A stretch of DNA of 64,000 nt from Gnomoniopsis sp. IMI 355080 (taxonomy: Eukaryota; Ascomycota; Sordariomycetes; Diaporthales; Gnomoniaceae): contig JAPEVC010000078.1 of NCBI GenBank assembly GCA_027946555.1, positions 1 through 64,000 on the forward strand, in the 5' to 3' direction. This document shows positions 21,596 to 31,949 of this stretch, piece after piece (position 1 is the first letter of the stretch; each line of letters opens with the position of its first letter). Position numbers and translations under genes: made by a program. The notes beneath the pieces were generated by a model. The model had not been told where the DNA came from, ran no database searches, and was given only the letters and a program-made list of their open reading frames with translations.

Positions 21596-23322
21596 ATTGG
21601 AAAGGGTGTTGGCGAGGGAAAAGACAAAAATTGGGAATTGGAAGGTACGCTGATGATGCTGCACGCCCAAGAGAGCGCTGCGTCGATGACCCATCTCAGC
21701 CTGCCGGCGTCAAGGAAAGATAGGGTCGGCATGGTGCTGACTGCGCATGTTACAGGGCTACGGTTGATTGTTTGACATCTCTCGGGTTGGCTGGACATCG
21801 GACATCGGACATCAAAGATGATGATGCTTCATGGAGTTAGACGGCACGGAAATGCATCTTGCCGGTATTGAGATCTTTTAACAAACGAACGGACCCTTTT
21901 TACTCGACCAAACGATTGAACCTCCCAAACGAGCCACTCGCGCATGTGACAAAACGTACCTCTGGAATCTCCCCGAAGCCTACTGAGCCGTTCTTTGCCT
22001 ATGCACCTCTTTGCGAACCCCGCGACTGTCCTGGCTCCATCTATGCTCCATTCTCCCACGGCTAGCGAAGTTTGCTCGGATGCGCCCGCGGGAGCACTCC
22101 ATATCCGGGGATACTGGGGTTGCTTCGACAGCCTCCATGCCGTAGATCAACAACATGCCTAGAAAAAGCCGCGATGTTCAAGTTATACGCCGTGGTACAG
22201 ATACGGGCCTAACATGTGGATCCAACATTCTACCCGTACTCTTTCCTGGTCGCTTGTGAGTCGGAACTGTTCAGCATTTGTCCCTATGGGTAAACTGGGT
22301 AAGTATTCGATGCTCATGCCTCTTCCCGAATGAGTGCTGCCCTGACGCTTGTCACCTGGAATTACCTGCGAAGCGGTAAGAGCTTCACGCGAACGTGACT
22401 TCACTTGCCTCATATACCCACGACATGACCTAACTGCATCACCCTTTGAACTTCAGGCGAGGGGTCTGTCGATTATCGGCCTCAATGATGATGGCAGTAT
22501 CGATCATACCTGGAAGTCTAGCAGAGCAGATATTCAGAGCGGCAGAATTGATGGCCCTGGCAAGGATTCAGAAACCAGCGGACGTGAATGGGCAAATTCG
22601 AGAGGGACACGGTTGAGGACGCTGACATTCCTGGGATGCGTGTCACGATGGTAAGGATCCAAGTCTAGACTCGAAAGACTCGAAGAATTTCGTGTCGGAG
22701 GCTGTTGATTTATATGATGGCCAAGAGAGCCTTCAAGCCGGTTGCGACTGGCGCTGAGACGGGGGAGCCGGCCTGCTCGAGTTGTCAATTTGGTTGACAG
22801 TGGAGACGCAGACAGCATGGAACGCGACGAAGCCTCCCTAACAACGATGGGCAAGGAAAAGATGCAACCGATGCGGCACTTCAGATCGCAGACTTGTCGA
22901 GACAAGGCCTATCCAAATTCTTGTAGTATCTTGGTTCTGTAACAAAACCACTGCCAAATATAGCTGCGAACTGTTAGCCCCAGAATATCCATCATACACA
23001 TGCGCACAAATTTCTGGACTGCTTTGAATATGCTCTCGAAAATCAGCATTATAGATGAATCTTCTTTAACATGTATGCCTTGGATGATGCACCATGAATA
23101 TTGTCGCATTCAATTTGATCGGCAGGCTTCCGGAGTGGAGCTCTGATGATGAGCTCTTGCGCGGCCCTGATGATAATGTCATCCGGAGCGACTATTTCCG
23201 GACACTCGGAGTCCTGAGGTCAACATCAGAAAAACCTCACAGTGCCCATCCTTTCTGATCAACGATTACCGTTTCACGGACTCTCATGATTGCAGTCTCA
23301 GTAGATCCACTCCGCCGCCAAG
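21596..23322. other. Intergenic, 1.73 kb, no gene seen
   Basis: Only short frames without domains on either strand. The last 100 bases are the leader of the cystinosin-like gene. Composition is mixed, with no repeat family that I recognise. Confidence 0.5.
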
Positions 23323-24231
23323 ATGGCCTCAAAATTTGATGCCATTAAGGCCTTATCGGCCATCATCGGCTGGACCTACATGCTCTGCTGGACCGCCTCC
23401 TTCTACCCCCAGCCCATCCTCAACTACCGCCGCAAAACCACCCGCGGCTTCTCCATCGACTTTGTCTTCCTCAACATCCTCGGCATGACCTCCTACGCCA
23501 TCCACAACCTCGTTCTCTACTTTTCGCCCGTCGTGCGCGCGCAGTACGCGCGTCGACATCCCGGCCAGCCGGAGCCGACGGTCCAGCCGAACGATATCGC
23601 TTTTGCTGTGCACGGCACGGTGATCACGTTTGTTGTCTACTCGCAATTCTATCCGCGTATCTGGGGCTTCACGCCTGTTCCGGGCACGAGGTGCGCGCGG
23701 TGGACGTTGGCGCTGTTTTGGGGGTGTAGTGCCGTTGTCGTGTTTGCGGCGCTCGCGGTGGCCGCGAGACCGACTTCGGCTGCTTGGGAATGGCTGGACG
23801 TGGTGAGTGACATTGCATTTTTGACTGACTACCTATGATGATATGTGCCCCGGTCTGACTGTTATCAGATCTACGTCTTGGGTAATGTCAAGACCTTCCT
23901 CACGGTGGTCAAGTACGCTCCTCAGGCATGGCTCAATTTTCGCCGCAAGTCGACAAAAGGCCTCAGCATAACAATGTTCATGCTAGATCTCACAGGAGCA
24001 ATTCTGTCCCTCATCCAGTTGGTGATTGATTCAGCCAGTGGAGGCGACTGGTCTGGGGTGTTGGGGAACCCAGCCAAGTTTGCGTTGGGCAATGTGACTC
24101 TCTTCTTTGATATTTTGTTCCTTTACCAGCATTATTTCCTTTACCGTGGTGCGGACGAAGATGCACTCCCCGATGCTAAGCTTAACGGATCCGTGGAGGA
24201 GCCCCTCTTGTCAGGACGCGATTCTATATGA
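23323..24231 (+). CDS. Cystinosin-type PQ-loop lysosomal/vacuolar transporter
   Basis: Seven-helix membrane transporter of 280 residues, related to cystinosin/Ers1, expected to export cystine from the vacuole with protons. Exons are 23323-23802 and 23869-24231, with a phase-0 intron of 66 bases. Two PQ-loop repeats are present: SFYPQPILNYRRKTTRGFSIDF at residues about 27-48, and VVKYAPQAWLNFRRKSTKGLSI in exon 2. The Pro-Gln pairs and RRK[ST]T[RK]G tails are intact. The conserved MLDLTGAILSLIQL helix and GNPAKFALGNVTLFFDILF follow. The end is acidic with a dileucine-like element (EEPLLSG), which may direct vacuolar sorting. A decayed copy of its 3' end lies about 1.16 kb downstream. Confidence 0.92.
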
Positions 24232-24680
24232 GTTGTGGCAACTTCTATATAATATCACACGGAAAGAATCAAGGATAAACATGCACGTGCACGTAGAAGA
24301 TACACAACGCTCTTGAATTCTTCATTATGCTTCGGGGTCTTTCGGGTCCCTCGCAATGTCACTACTCATGAATAGAGTCATCTTCGTTTCCAAAAAGCTC
24401 CCAGGCTCTCTGTGTCTCTCCGGCCATCGCGCTGTCGTCCTCCGGACTTCAGCCAGTGCTCCTTCGATTTACCTAAGTATATTGGTCTCCACTCATCAGC
24501 TCTGGCGTCGGTGCTGAGCGAGGCAAGTTCCTCGAGGAGTTTAATCCTCCACGCTCAGGTAAACATTGCACCAATTATTACCATTTGACTCAAGTCACTG
24601 ATCTCTACAATATTTGGACCAATTTCAGAGCCCCTATCCGTTTGAGGCCTGGATGATACATCGTCCATCCCAGGCTGAAA
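24160..24680 (+). repeat. Tandem duplication, unit A (3' end of cystinosin gene plus downstream DNA)
   Basis: This segment covers the last coding bases, the 3' flank and further downstream DNA of the transporter gene. It aligns in order with 25316-25830. Shared words include GAGGCCCCTCTTG-like ends, AACGCTCT, ATTCTTCATTATGC against ATTCTCCATTATGC, AATAGAG-CATC and CAAGTTCCTC. The offset is about 1155-1164 bases. Confidence 0.75.
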
Positions 24681-24923
24681 TCAAAAGGCCTTCCTTGTGA
24701 ATAGTCGCCTAATAAATATCACGGACGAATGTTGCTATAAGGTTTAGGTTGTTTTATATCCCCCCCCCCTCCCAAAGAAACAAACCTGAACACCAAGGAA
24801 ATAACAACAAATATCCCTTCCATGGCTGATTTACTGCTCACCAGATCAGGCCTGTCTCTGATTCTATTTAATATCTGATCACTGTTCCGCAGTACCCACA
24901 TCAAGCCTTCGATGCGTCTTAAC

Positions 24924-25273
24924 TCATTTATCCCTGTAGTCCTTCCGCATATCGCTTCCAGACTGCACCGCCGCCCATAATACACCGATCGCTGTGAACA
25001 TCAGCGTAAAGGACACAGTAGCATTCGGTACGTCACCAGTGTTGCCCCACTCGAAGAGCCAGGAAAAAAGAAAAAAAGAAAAAAACAGAACGCCGACACC
25101 ATGGTCAGGCACAGATACACGATTATGCGGAAGAAAGACCTGCACTCCCGCGCCACGAGGCCATAGCACACATCAACCTTGTCAGACTGCGCCACGTCTG
25201 CAACAGTCCTGCCTCTTTTTGGAAAGTGATCGAGGAGCTGTGAAGATGGGTTGCGGATTCGGCATGCGGCCAC
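24924..25273 (-). other. Possible degenerate membrane-protein fragment
   Basis: Two overlapping minus frames here contain hydrophobic runs (IIVYLCLTMVSAFCFFLFFFF and ATVSFTLMFTAIGVLWAAV). One ends in SDMRKDYRD and a stop. They lie between the two duplicated units and might be one small membrane-protein gene broken by a shift, or chance frames over T-rich DNA. No family recognised. Confidence 0.2.
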
Positions 25274-25315
25274 CAGAGGAAGGGAGGCGTGATAACGATG
25301 TATGGGAATGCTCTA

Positions 25316-25392
25316 AGATAATAGATGCGCTCCCCAATGTTAAGTACAACGGGTCGGCGAAGAGGCCCCTCTTGCCAAATAGATACAATATG
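25316..25392 (+). pseudogene. Decayed 3' end of a cystinosin gene copy
   Basis: The frame reads KIIDALPNVKYNGSAKRPLL, against EDALPDAKLNGSVEEPLL at the end of the intact gene. Only the last 20 or so codons are recognisable. No upstream transporter exons are detectable, so this is a truncated relic. The homology continues into the 3' flank. Confidence 0.65.
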
Positions 25393-25830
25393 AATTTTGG
25401 AAATACATAAAATAAAGCCTGGAGGAGAAGAATGGAAAAGGTACATGCAATTTGAAAATACATAAAGAAACGCTCTCGGATTCTCCATTATGCCTCCGTT
25501 CCTTTAAATCCTATCCCAACTCTAATACTTATCGTAAATAGAGACATCGTCCTTTGATCACAGCTCCCTAACTCTAGATCTCTCCGCTATAGGACCTTCG
25601 TCCTCTCACTTCCGAAATTCGCGTTTTCTGGATTCTTGGTACCCTTTTCACTATTTCAGGTGCAGGAGTTGAGGGGGGCAAGTTCCTCAAGAATTCATAT
25701 CTCCGCGCTTGGATATATACCTAGGGACCGGTCCCACCAGTCAACAAATATTTGATACAAGTCGATGATTTCTTCTAGAATAATTTCCAAGCCTAGACGA
25801 TATATCGTATATGCTAGCCTTGTCTCAATT
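25316..25830 (+). repeat. Tandem duplication, unit B (diverged)
   Basis: The partner of 24160-24680. Collinear similarity persists for about 500 bases with many substitutions. GGCAAGTTCCTC is identical in both units. GAGGCCTGGATGATACATCGT in unit A corresponds to AAGCCTAGACGATATATCGT here. Transitions appear common, but I could not count them reliably. Confidence 0.7.
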
Positions 25831-25998
25831 AGTTCTCGATGTTCTAGTTGCAAAAATGTATGTCGCGGACTGACGTTCCTATATACTGTAGTTCACCACT
25901 TCCAGATCTGTCCAAACTTGCGACTTTGAATCTCTGAGAACGGCTGCAGATCTTCGACGAAGTCCGAGCTAGATTCATACCAGGTAACTTCCCTCAGG

Positions 25999-26124
25999 CC
26001 CACTACCTGACAGGTCCAAGGCCACCCGCGAGCTTGCTTGACAAAGCAAGACGGTAGTGGGTATAAAGAATCTGTGTCTAGCAGAGAACCGAGTCAGACT
26101 TCAAAGTCTGAAGTGCCCACTACC
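25999..26124. repeat. Cluster of inverted repeats next to the HET gene stop
   Basis: CCCACTACC occurs at 25999-26007 and 26116-26124, and its complement GGTAGTGGG at 26053-26061 between them, so the centre can pair with either flank. Each interval holds its own perfect short stem: CTTGCTT/AAGCAAG (26033-26039 with 26044-26050) and CAGACTT/AAGTCTG (26095-26101 with 26104-26110). It may be the 3' UTR structure of the HET transcript or a small MITE relic. Confidence 0.75.
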
Positions 26125-26137
26125 TACCAACAGCTGA

Positions 26138-28771
26138 TTACACGACGACAAATGTCGACTTGAAGGGTCGATGTCTGTAATGGTAGAAAGCATTGCGGAC
26201 GCGGTGACTGTATACTCGCAGATATTGGAGCAGGCCACCCAAGAATTCCGGCGGAAAGATCTTTTTCTTAATGAAGTGCCATTCTTCTTCGACCACCAAC
26301 AAACCGATTCTCTCATACGCGTCAGCCACTCGTTCCGAATTTCGCACGACCAAATATACATCCGAACCTCTCCTTGCCCACCAGCGACCTTCCTGACAAG
26401 TGTTCCGGCCTGTTGGGAACGGTATGACAAGAATGCTGAGGCAAAGTAGCGGTGTATTTGGTGCGACATAGCCTATTCCAGGTTCGTGTAATGCGTAGTC
26501 TGGATAGAATTTGAATCTGTTATAAGCTTTGCTCAGGAGCGTCGGGGTAAGGTGAGGCTTAGGTTGTCGGTCGGGTTTTACTGGAAGAGATTGATATTCT
26601 TTTTCCATGTCAGTCCACATGTAATCGATCATACAAGGGAATGCCATGGTTGAGATCGTCAAGGTGGCTGATTCCAGAAGCCCTGTAATGTCGCTGCCCA
26701 GAGGAATGCAGACAACGTTGTTGACGACGAAATATGGTGGTTTTTCGGAAAATTTGGCCAGTTCGTAACTTACTTCACTCTCTACCGATGCCCAGGACCA
26801 CGACGGCCCCGCAAGATCCTTCGGCTTAGGTTTTAAGGTGCCTCCCTTCGATAACCAGGCCAAGTCCCAGGGCAATGCTTCTTTCCAGAGCCCTGCTACG
26901 TAAGCGCCGCCGCGCTGAAATCGTTGTGTAGACTTGGCGATGCCAGAAATGGCTGGGAGTCGATCTTTCTGACAGGTTAAAGCAAGTGTGGAATATACTT
27001 CGACAGAGACCCTCCAATCTTTCTCCGGTGATAGTTTGTGACGTTGCAGAACCGGGCTGTCACCGCTCTCTGATGGGTTGCCCGAGCATGATGTACTTGG
27101 GAAAGGATACCTCAAGAAAGCATCCCACTGGCTTATGCAACCGCATTTGCACTGCCAAATGACTTCGCCAAAGTCGTAGTGCAACATTCTTGGTGAGAGA
27201 CGCCACTCCTGGAAGAACCACCCGCGGGTAGCTAGAGGTGGCAAGTAGGTCTTTTCTGCGAGAGAGAAATTGTGGATACCGCCTTGCCACTTTTGCGTAC
27301 GCGCCTGGGCGTAGATCCGAGGTGCTGATGGTGAGTCTTGTTGCTCTTGTCGCTGGGGAGATCGGACCATGCCCTTCGGAAGGCGCAGCTCATGCACGTG
27401 AAAAGCAGAGTTTTCCGTACGATATAAACCTGCGTCGCAATTCGGGGCGCTGACCGCTGCTATTGTAATTGTAGCGTTGGAATACACTTTTGTCATCAAA
27501 GCGGATTCCTTCAGCCAATCTTCCTTGGCCTCAAAATCCCCAGGCATGCCTTGAAGTATGCAGAGACTATCAATCCACCTGGAGAATATAATGTTACTTT
27601 CTTTGGAACACATCAGATGGCCATTGCACTGTCCAATATTACAAAACCAGTATCAAGTTTACCAGAAGCAATCTGCATTGGAACCTGTCCACGGGTATTT
27701 CTGGAAAAGAGGTTTCTAGTCCAGTCAAAGTAACAGGAGATGTGACATACAAATACTGCAGCCCAAGTCTTTGGACGACCAAGATTACATCTTGAAAGGT
27801 CTTAGGAATCTTATGCCAAGGAATTCTGACCTTGTTGTCGTCAAGTGTTGTAGCTGTTGTCATGCAATCTGGCTCTGTGCCTCCCCAGCAATGGCTAAGA
27901 CAAGCATACTCGATTTGTTCATTATTCAGAGATCCGGTCTCCATCAGTCGGATCTCAGGTGTACTGTGGGAAGTGTCTGTGTTATTGGAAATGGCAAGCA
28001 GCCTAGTTGGGCGGAAACTCTCATCTTCTGGACGACACTCGGGGTGTTCTTGTCTGCATTTGTTAAACCAGTCGATAGCCTGCTGGAGACTTGCAGATGA
28101 GCCGTCGTTCCCTCTTTTGAGATGAAAATCAGGCCATCTCGGAGGCAGCCCTCTGCTATAACGGTAGTCGCCATGTGTTGCTTCATAAGCATCATCAGTT
28201 AGTGGATAGACGAATTCTTCTTTGCCTATTAAGAGGCATTAGTAGTTGACTTTCACTTCTACTTGGGGTCGAACAGCATGTACTTCCCATTCACATAGAA
28301 GAGGCTCACTTCGTTGATGGGCAGGCGAGGTGGATGCACGCTGTAAGAAAAAGGACACCACAAGCAACTAGGAATACCCTCCCACAACCAATCATACGTG
28401 ATCCTCCGGCCCCCTCTATCTGATCCGGAATTCTGGTACCAAGTTGGGACACATTCTCGCAGAGCTTGATCAAATATATCAAACCAGTGACAGTGCGCTG
28501 CTCCATCTTTCAATTCTGCAAGTGAGAATGGCTTTGCATGAAATTTGTGTAAATGAGATTGAGATCCTTTGCTGTAATATTTCTGGTCTCGGCCCATTAA
28601 TTGCGAATAATCATATTCAGAACACGGACAGGAATCACATGTAACGTTGTAAGATAGGGAGAAGAGAACATGCCACAAAGACTTGGGAATTTGACTTTGC
28701 AAACTGCTTATTGGACTCATGGGTGAGCGTCTGGACAACGCAGCCGATGTACCTTCATTTGTTGAAGCCAT
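26138..28771 (-). CDS. HET-domain protein, reading frame broken near residue 170
   Basis: Heterokaryon-incompatibility-type protein; the domain can trigger cell death on non-self recognition. Two exons are sure: 27751-28225 and 26138-27578. Their intron (27579-27750, phase 2) joins QYL to WIDSLCILQ. HET landmarks are HPECR, FRPTRLLAI, YACLSHCWGG, the joined LWIDSLCILQ, VYSNATITIAA and GWFFQEWRLSPRM. An N-terminal exon from ATG 28771 fits the usual pre-HET region (LAELKDGAAHCHWFDIFDQAL) and could continue FDPK into EEFVYPLTDDA. However, it hits a stop at 28259-28261, and every nearby acceptor needs phase 1 while no upstream donor supplies it. A 57-base intron-like segment at about 28347-28403 leaves the frame unchanged. 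Either a one-base frameshift or an unusual intron is present, so this may be a pseudogene. Confidence 0.75.
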
Positions 28772-29302
28772 TTCGAAAGACGGAGAATGAGTATCAAGAG
28801 CGTTGTGTGCCAGAGACGGTAGGCGGGTAAATGGTTGACATGTCGAAGCAAACCTACGAAACGACCTCAATGGAGCGTGAGATTAAAGGCCAGAGCGGGG
28901 TAATAATACTGCTGCCTGCAAGACTGTAAGTGTTTCTTCATTGGTCAGCCACAGTCTGCACATAAGCGCACCAACATGCAAAATGCCATCTCACTCGCAC
29001 AATCAGCTGAAAGCTTGCTGATCCACAGGGGCAATCTGACCAATGAAGCTCAATTGTTTGTCTGATATGTTACCTCACATACCCGCCATAGGTACCTGTA
29101 GTTCTGGCAGGCACTCGTCTGCCAACCCGCGATCACTCGGAACTCCCCGAGTGAGTATGATCTTGTATTATAAGTCCACGGATTGATGCTCTTCCAACAT
29201 AGACCAACCCCTTTCCAGCCTCGAGATGGCCTGAATTTCAGCAACTTTCTCGTTAAAGAACCTAGAACAAAGCCTCAGACGTATGAGAAAACAAGTGCCG
29301 CT
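28772..29302. other. Intergenic, 531 bases, divergent
   Basis: Lies between the HET gene start and the glyoxalase-fold gene start. The frame of the latter is open upstream to an ATG at 29186, so some of this may be coding. Nothing else seen. Confidence 0.45.
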
Positions 29303-29992
29303 ATGAATCCAGTGCAGGCGTCTACTGGCAAGGTTCTGGCTCCCAAGAGCCTGGCTCACGTCGTCCTCCGCACTCCCAATTTCAATGCTATGGTCGCCTT
29401 CTACAAGAGCTTCTTCGGTGGCTGGGCAAGCTACGAGAACGACCGTCTTGCCTTCTTAACCTACGACGACGAGCATCATCGCATCGCCATTTTCAACGTG
29501 CCTGGGACAGGTCCTAAAAATCGGGCCTCCGCCGGACTTGAGCATATTGCTTTCAGCTACGACAAGCTAGACGACCTTCTTCTCGCCTATAGACAGCGCA
29601 AGTCGATTGGCATGTTGCCTATCTGGTGCACAAATCATGGAATTACGATGAGCATCTACTATCAGGATCCTGATGGCAATCAACTGGAGACGCAGGTCGA
29701 TGTATTTGGCACTGTGGAGGAGGCTAATGCATTTATGGACTCGGAAGACTTTGAGGAGAACCCATTTGGGGTCGATTTTGAGCCCGAGGAGCTGATTCTG
29801 CGGCTGAAGAACGGCGAGGATCCAAATGCTATGATGAGGAGAGCGAGGCTTGGGCCTCGGAAACTTGAGACGCTTCCGCTTTTGAATCCTCCCACCCCAG
29901 ATCTTCGTGAATCGTACGATGCAGTGAGAGACAACGATCAACGGGAACGACCTCGGGAGAAGGTCGGAGGAACATCAGGTGTGGGTTCATGA
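29303..29992 (+). CDS. Glyoxalase/extradiol dioxygenase-fold (VOC) protein
   Basis: Single-exon protein of 229 residues in the vicinal oxygen chelate superfamily (glyoxalase, bleomycin resistance, extradiol dioxygenase). Three metal ligands are visible in order: His in LAHVVLRT, His in GLEHIAFSY, and Glu in GNQLETQVD. DPDGNQLE is the usual signature of catechol-2,3-dioxygenase-like members. The C-terminal 80 residues (FEPEELILRLKNGEDPNAMM) are an added tail also seen in fungal homologues. It is convergent with the P450 gene, only 118 bases apart. An in-frame ATG at 29186 would add 39 residues of no clear character; I prefer 29303. Substrate unknown; ring cleavage of an aromatic is possible but not shown. 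Confidence 0.85.
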   Translation: MNPVQASTGKVLAPKSLAHVVLRTPNFNAMVAFYKSFFGGWASYENDRLAFLTYDDEHHRIAIFNVPGTGPKNRASAGLEHIAFSYDKLDDLLLAYRQRKSIGMLPIWCTNHGITMSIYYQDPDGNQLETQVDVFGTVEEANAFMDSEDFEENPFGVDFEPEELILRLKNGEDPNAMMRRARLGPRKLETLPLLNPPTPDLRESYDAVRDNDQRERPREKVGGTSGVGS

Positions 29993-30110
29993 TGAGACGC
30001 ATTCCCTATCAGTGGCCTTTGGTGTTGGCTGGCTTATTATTTCTGCCTAGCTCTGCCAGCTCCGAATATGTACTCACGAAACAGAGACATTATTCCATTG
30101 TGTACCTCAT

Positions 30111-31949
30111 TTAATGATCAACAGGCGTCAAGCGAACCATCAATGGGATCTTTTTCCATATCGTGTATGCCTTTCGATTGTTGCCCCATGTGCGACTCTC
30201 CGCACAAAGTTCCACATCGAATTTGGCCATCAAGGTCCCAAGAATCATTCTCATCTCGTGCCAAGCCATGTTCTGACCCAAGCAATTCCTCGGCCCAAAC
30301 GAAAAGGGCTGACTGACATCACGGTTGTCATCTCGATAGGTCTCGTCACCTAGCCAGCGCTCAGGCACAAACAGCTCTGGGTCTTTGAAATTGGCTGTCA
30401 GGTGTGACGAAGCATATGGATGAACGGATGCGCGTGTGCCGGAGGGCAGCCATTGGCCGCAAACCATCTGCCCGCCATTGACGTGGCTTGCTATACTTCG
30501 CGGAATTCCAACAGGCACAGGGGGGTAAATTCGGAGGGCTTCCTGGATACCTAGAAGTCGAATTTGTCAAAAGAAAGAGTTGAGGTATTACGCCACAGCC
30601 TTCAGAAGTTGTACATACAAGCGTTGAGGTACTTCAAGCTAGCCAAAGTCTCGAAAGTAAAATCTCGAGTCAATTCGGCTTGACTTCGGATCTCTATCTT
30701 CAAGGCATCTAGTTTGGCCGGGTTGACAAGAAGGAGGAAGAGCAATGAAGTGAGCAATGTCGCTAAATTCAACAGGAATCAGCTTAGAAGGCCGTCTTTG
30801 TGACCGCAAATGGTTGAAACTTACCTGTGGTCTCCGTGCCAGCGAGCATGAAGACCAATGCGTTGGCGTGGATCTCGCCGAGGCTCAATTGCTCATCACT
30901 GTTTTCATTTTGAACCAGATTCCACAAGTCGGGTTGGTCTGATCATTACTTTAGTTAAAATTCAGATCTCGCCGGATCATGGTATTCAGCAGACGTACTT
31001 GATCCTCCCTCTAGACGCTTGTCCACGCGGTCGGAGGTGTATTTCAGGTGGGCCTTCCCGCCCTCACTTATCCACTTTGGCTCAAGCAGGCCACAAAGCT
31101 TGGTCAGGAACGGATAATATTGTATAATCTGAACAAATGGCATGACTTTTATGGCCTCGATACAACCCTTCACCCAGTCTGTATACTTGCTGTTCTCAAG
31201 AAGACCGAGTGGTTCTCCGAACGTGAGCTCAGCCATGATGTCGAAGGTCGCCAGGTTGTTCATCACCGTCACATCGACTGGCTGTCCGTCAAGAGCTTCA
31301 AGTTTACTCATCATGAGTTCGGTGTATTTGCGGAACAACGGCTCTTGTTGCTTCAAGGCTCGATCTGAAAAGCCAGGTGAGAATACATGGCGGGCGCGCG
31401 CATGGGCATCAAAAGGAGCGACCATCATGGATGGCGTTGCTGTTCAGCGGTGAGCTATTAGGTGGGCACTGTCTGGTTTGTATGGCTGTACGTACTTCCG
31501 ACTTCGAGACTACTCATGTATTAGTATTCCCGTGGCTATAGAAGAACCATCGATGGTTTCATCCATCAGCCATCCTCGTACAATAAAAAGGCTTACTGAA
31601 AGCCCGGTGCTTTTGGATTCTCAGGTCGTCCCTTTGCGTAGCCGTATATGTCTTTCCAGGCCTGGGGGTCCGTGTAACTCAGCTCACCCGGGCAGAACCG
31701 GACCACACTTCCATACTTCTCATGTAGAGCATGCATGTAGTGGATCTGAGTTCCGGTGATGCCGGATATCCAGAATGGGATGCGTGTAAACCTTCCCCGG
31801 ACAGGGCCGGGAAACTTGGAGAGGGGGTGAAAGTAAGCATCGTATATGATGGCCCAGGTTGTCCAGATAATAATCAGAGTGAGAAATCCTGACACAATGG
31901 TGGTGGAGCCCAACCCTAGATTGCCGAATAGGTCGGTGTTCATTACCAT
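30111..31949 (-). CDS. Cytochrome P450 monooxygenase, six exons
   Basis: ER-anchored haem monooxygenase of 501 residues. Exons are 31597-31949, 31496-31509, 30999-31439, 30825-30938, 30619-30762 and 30111-30550; all phases agree. An N-terminal anchor helix (TIVSGFLTLIIIWTTWAIIY) precedes the hinge FHPLSKFPGP. The I-helix oxygen motif AGTETT is at residues 302-307, ExxR at E359-R362 (EALR), PERW at 418-421, and the haem loop FSFGPRNCLG with ligand C445. The core is complete. The 14-base second exon is inferred: it is the only piece found that bridges exon 1 (phase 2) to exon 3 (phase 1), giving GFHLEVGTTPSMMVAP. The P450 family cannot be named from memory with confidence. Role: oxidation of a lipophilic metabolite or xenobiotic. 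Confidence 0.88.

Noticed and set aside
22349..22905. Overlapping frames on both strands in the rps21-cystinosin gap
   Set aside because: Each is about 100 codons with no domain, and neither can be extended by introns with matching phase.
28347..28403. 57-base GTATGA...CTTACAG segment as the cause of the HET frame problem
   Set aside because: It looks like a good intron, but its length is divisible by three, so removing it leaves the downstream frame conflict unchanged.
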